A stretch of 64,000 bases of DNA from Xylocopa sonorina (Eukaryota; Arthropoda; Insecta; Hymenoptera; Apidae). A model generated the notes under the pieces. The model did not search any database. It was not told where the DNA came from and was given only the letters and a program-made list of their open reading frames with translations. Shown here one piece after another: positions 63,001-64,000 of the stretch (position 1 is the stretch's first letter; each line of letters opens with the position of its first letter). Location: NCBI RefSeq assembly GCF_050948175.1, contig NW_027490092.1, positions 2,914,001-2,978,000 on the forward strand. The letters run 5' to 3'. The position numbers were made by a program, and so were the translations under genes.

Positions 63001-64000
63001 CTTCCTTGCAAGGAAATAGCGTCTGCAGATGTCTACGTATCGTAGCAATGGATTTCTGATGCTTCTTAGAACGCGATATCGCATCTCATTTCTATGTTTC
63101 ATGGTAAGATATAATATGATTTGCGAAGTGTCATGTATTCCTCGTCTACACTTCAAATGAATGTAAATGCGACACTTCCTTGCTAGGAAACAGCGTTTGC
63201 AGATGTCTACTTATCGTAGCAATAGAGTTCTAATGCTTCTTAAAACGCGATATCACATCCCATTTCTATGTTTCATGGTAAGATATAATATTCATTGCGA
63301 AGTGTTATGCATTCCTCGTCTACGATTCAAATGAAAGTAAATGCGACACTTCCTTGCAAGGAAACAGCGTTTGCAGATGTCTACGTATCGAAGCAACAGA
63401 GTTCAAATGCTTCTTAAAACGAGATATTGCATCTCATATCTATGTTTCATGATAAGATATAGTATTCATTGCGAAGTGTTATGCATTCCTCGTCTACGAT
63501 TCAAATGAATGTAAATGCGACACTTCCTTGCAAGGAAATAGCGTCTGCAGATGTCTACGTATCGTAGCAATGGATTTCTGATGCTTCTTAGAACGCGATA
63601 TCGAATCTCATTTCTATGTTTCATGGTAAGATATAATATCATTTGCGAAGTGTCATGTATTCCTCGTCTACACTTCAAATGAATGTAAATGCGACACTTC
63701 CTTGCAGGGAAATAGCGTATGCAAATGTCTACGTATCGAAGCAATAGAGTTCAAATGCTTCTTAAAACGAGATATTGCATCTCATATCTATGTTTCATCA
63801 TAAGATATAATATACATTGCGAAGTGTTATGCATTCCTCGTCTACGATTCAAATGAAAGTAAATGCAACACTTGCTTGCAAGGAAATAGCGTTTGCAGAT
63901 GTGTACGTATCGTAGCAGTAGATTTCTAATGCTTCTTAAAACGCGATATCGCATCTCATTTCTATGTTTCATGGTAAGATATAATATGATTTGCGAAGTA
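60073..64000. repeat. 174-bp satellite array, right block (about 22.6 monomers)
   Basis: The same satellite resumes immediately after the inserted element, in the same orientation and exactly in register: the interrupted monomer continues at GTCTACGTATCGTAG. This block holds both A-class and B-class monomers. It contains rare variants such as GCGATTGCAG with CTACCTATCG near 62151 and again 348 bp on, near 62499, which indicates a local two-monomer duplication. It looks more heterogeneous than 18-33 kb and shows no long higher-order repeat within its length. The array continues past the window end, where the last monomer is cut off. Confidence 0.96.

Noticed and set aside
124..63972. Many minus-strand open frames of 60-324 codons with a repeated RYVDICKRYFLARK-type peptide
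   Set aside because: They are read-through of a stop-free frame in a 174-bp (3 x 58) satellite. Many begin at TTG, they stop wherever a class A monomer brings TGA, and they have no recognisable domain, promoter or unique end. I do not annotate them as genes.
1..64000. CENP-B box in the monomer
   Set aside because: No TTCGnnnnAnnCGGG match was found in the class A or class B consensus; CGGG is absent from the consensus. Other CENP-B-like proteins with different sites are not excluded.

Overview
The window is one long tandem satellite DNA array with a single retrotransposon remnant in it. I can support no protein-coding gene, tRNA, rRNA or CRISPR locus anywhere. A head-to-tail monomer of 174 bp (occasional 175, 141 and other indel forms) fills 1-58475 and 60073-64000, roughly 358 monomers, all in the same orientation. 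The only non-satellite DNA is a 1,597-bp element at 58476-60072. It has TG...CA ends, an imperfect 9-bp terminal inverted repeat and a perfect 4-bp target duplication (GTCT). I read it as a solo LTR that inserted into one monomer.

Organism: a eukaryotic nuclear genome. The evidence is the megasatellite, the LTR with splice-like and AATAAA motifs, and the absence of any bacterial-style gene. An insect is plausible and Hymenoptera is my weak guess, but no sequence here proves it. Such arrays usually lie in centromeric, pericentromeric or B-chromosome heterochromatin; which one applies cannot be decided from this sequence.

Monomer types: two classes share one backbone. Class B (majority) carries GCGATATCGC, then CATTTC, GGTAAG and TGATTTGCGAAG. 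Class A (about a third) carries GAGATATTGC or GAGATACTGC, then CATATC, GATAAG and ATTCAT. Class A has recognisable subfamilies: A1 (GCATTCCTCGTCTACGATTC, often followed by AAATGAAAG), A2 (ATTCATAGCG with CTCGACTACG), A3 (GCGAATTATTATG with CTAGACTTC) and A4 (a 175-bp form with GCTTTTCCTCG and CTACGGTTC). Each monomer has up to three dyad-symmetric sites.

Layout: 1-7724 is a heterogeneous section with few long exact duplications and two monomers sharing a 33-bp deletion. 7725-11554 is a tandem pair of 11-monomer units (1,915 bp). 11555-17840 is mosaic with 16- and 6-monomer duplications. 17840-33025 is the most homogenised part, with a 23/21-monomer higher-order repeat in at least two full copies plus partial ones. 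33025-37260 continues as a mosaic with a partial 11-monomer duplication. 37261-38690 has an unusual cluster of single-base indels. 38690-43360 is mosaic. 43360-47340 holds another 11-monomer (1,915 bp) tandem pair. 47340-58475 has a 12-monomer-spaced block in several copies. Then come the LTR and a more diverse 3.9-kb tail.

Long minus-strand reading frames exist because 174 is divisible by 3 and one frame of class B lacks stops. I treat them as by-products of the repeat, not genes, and explain this in the entries.
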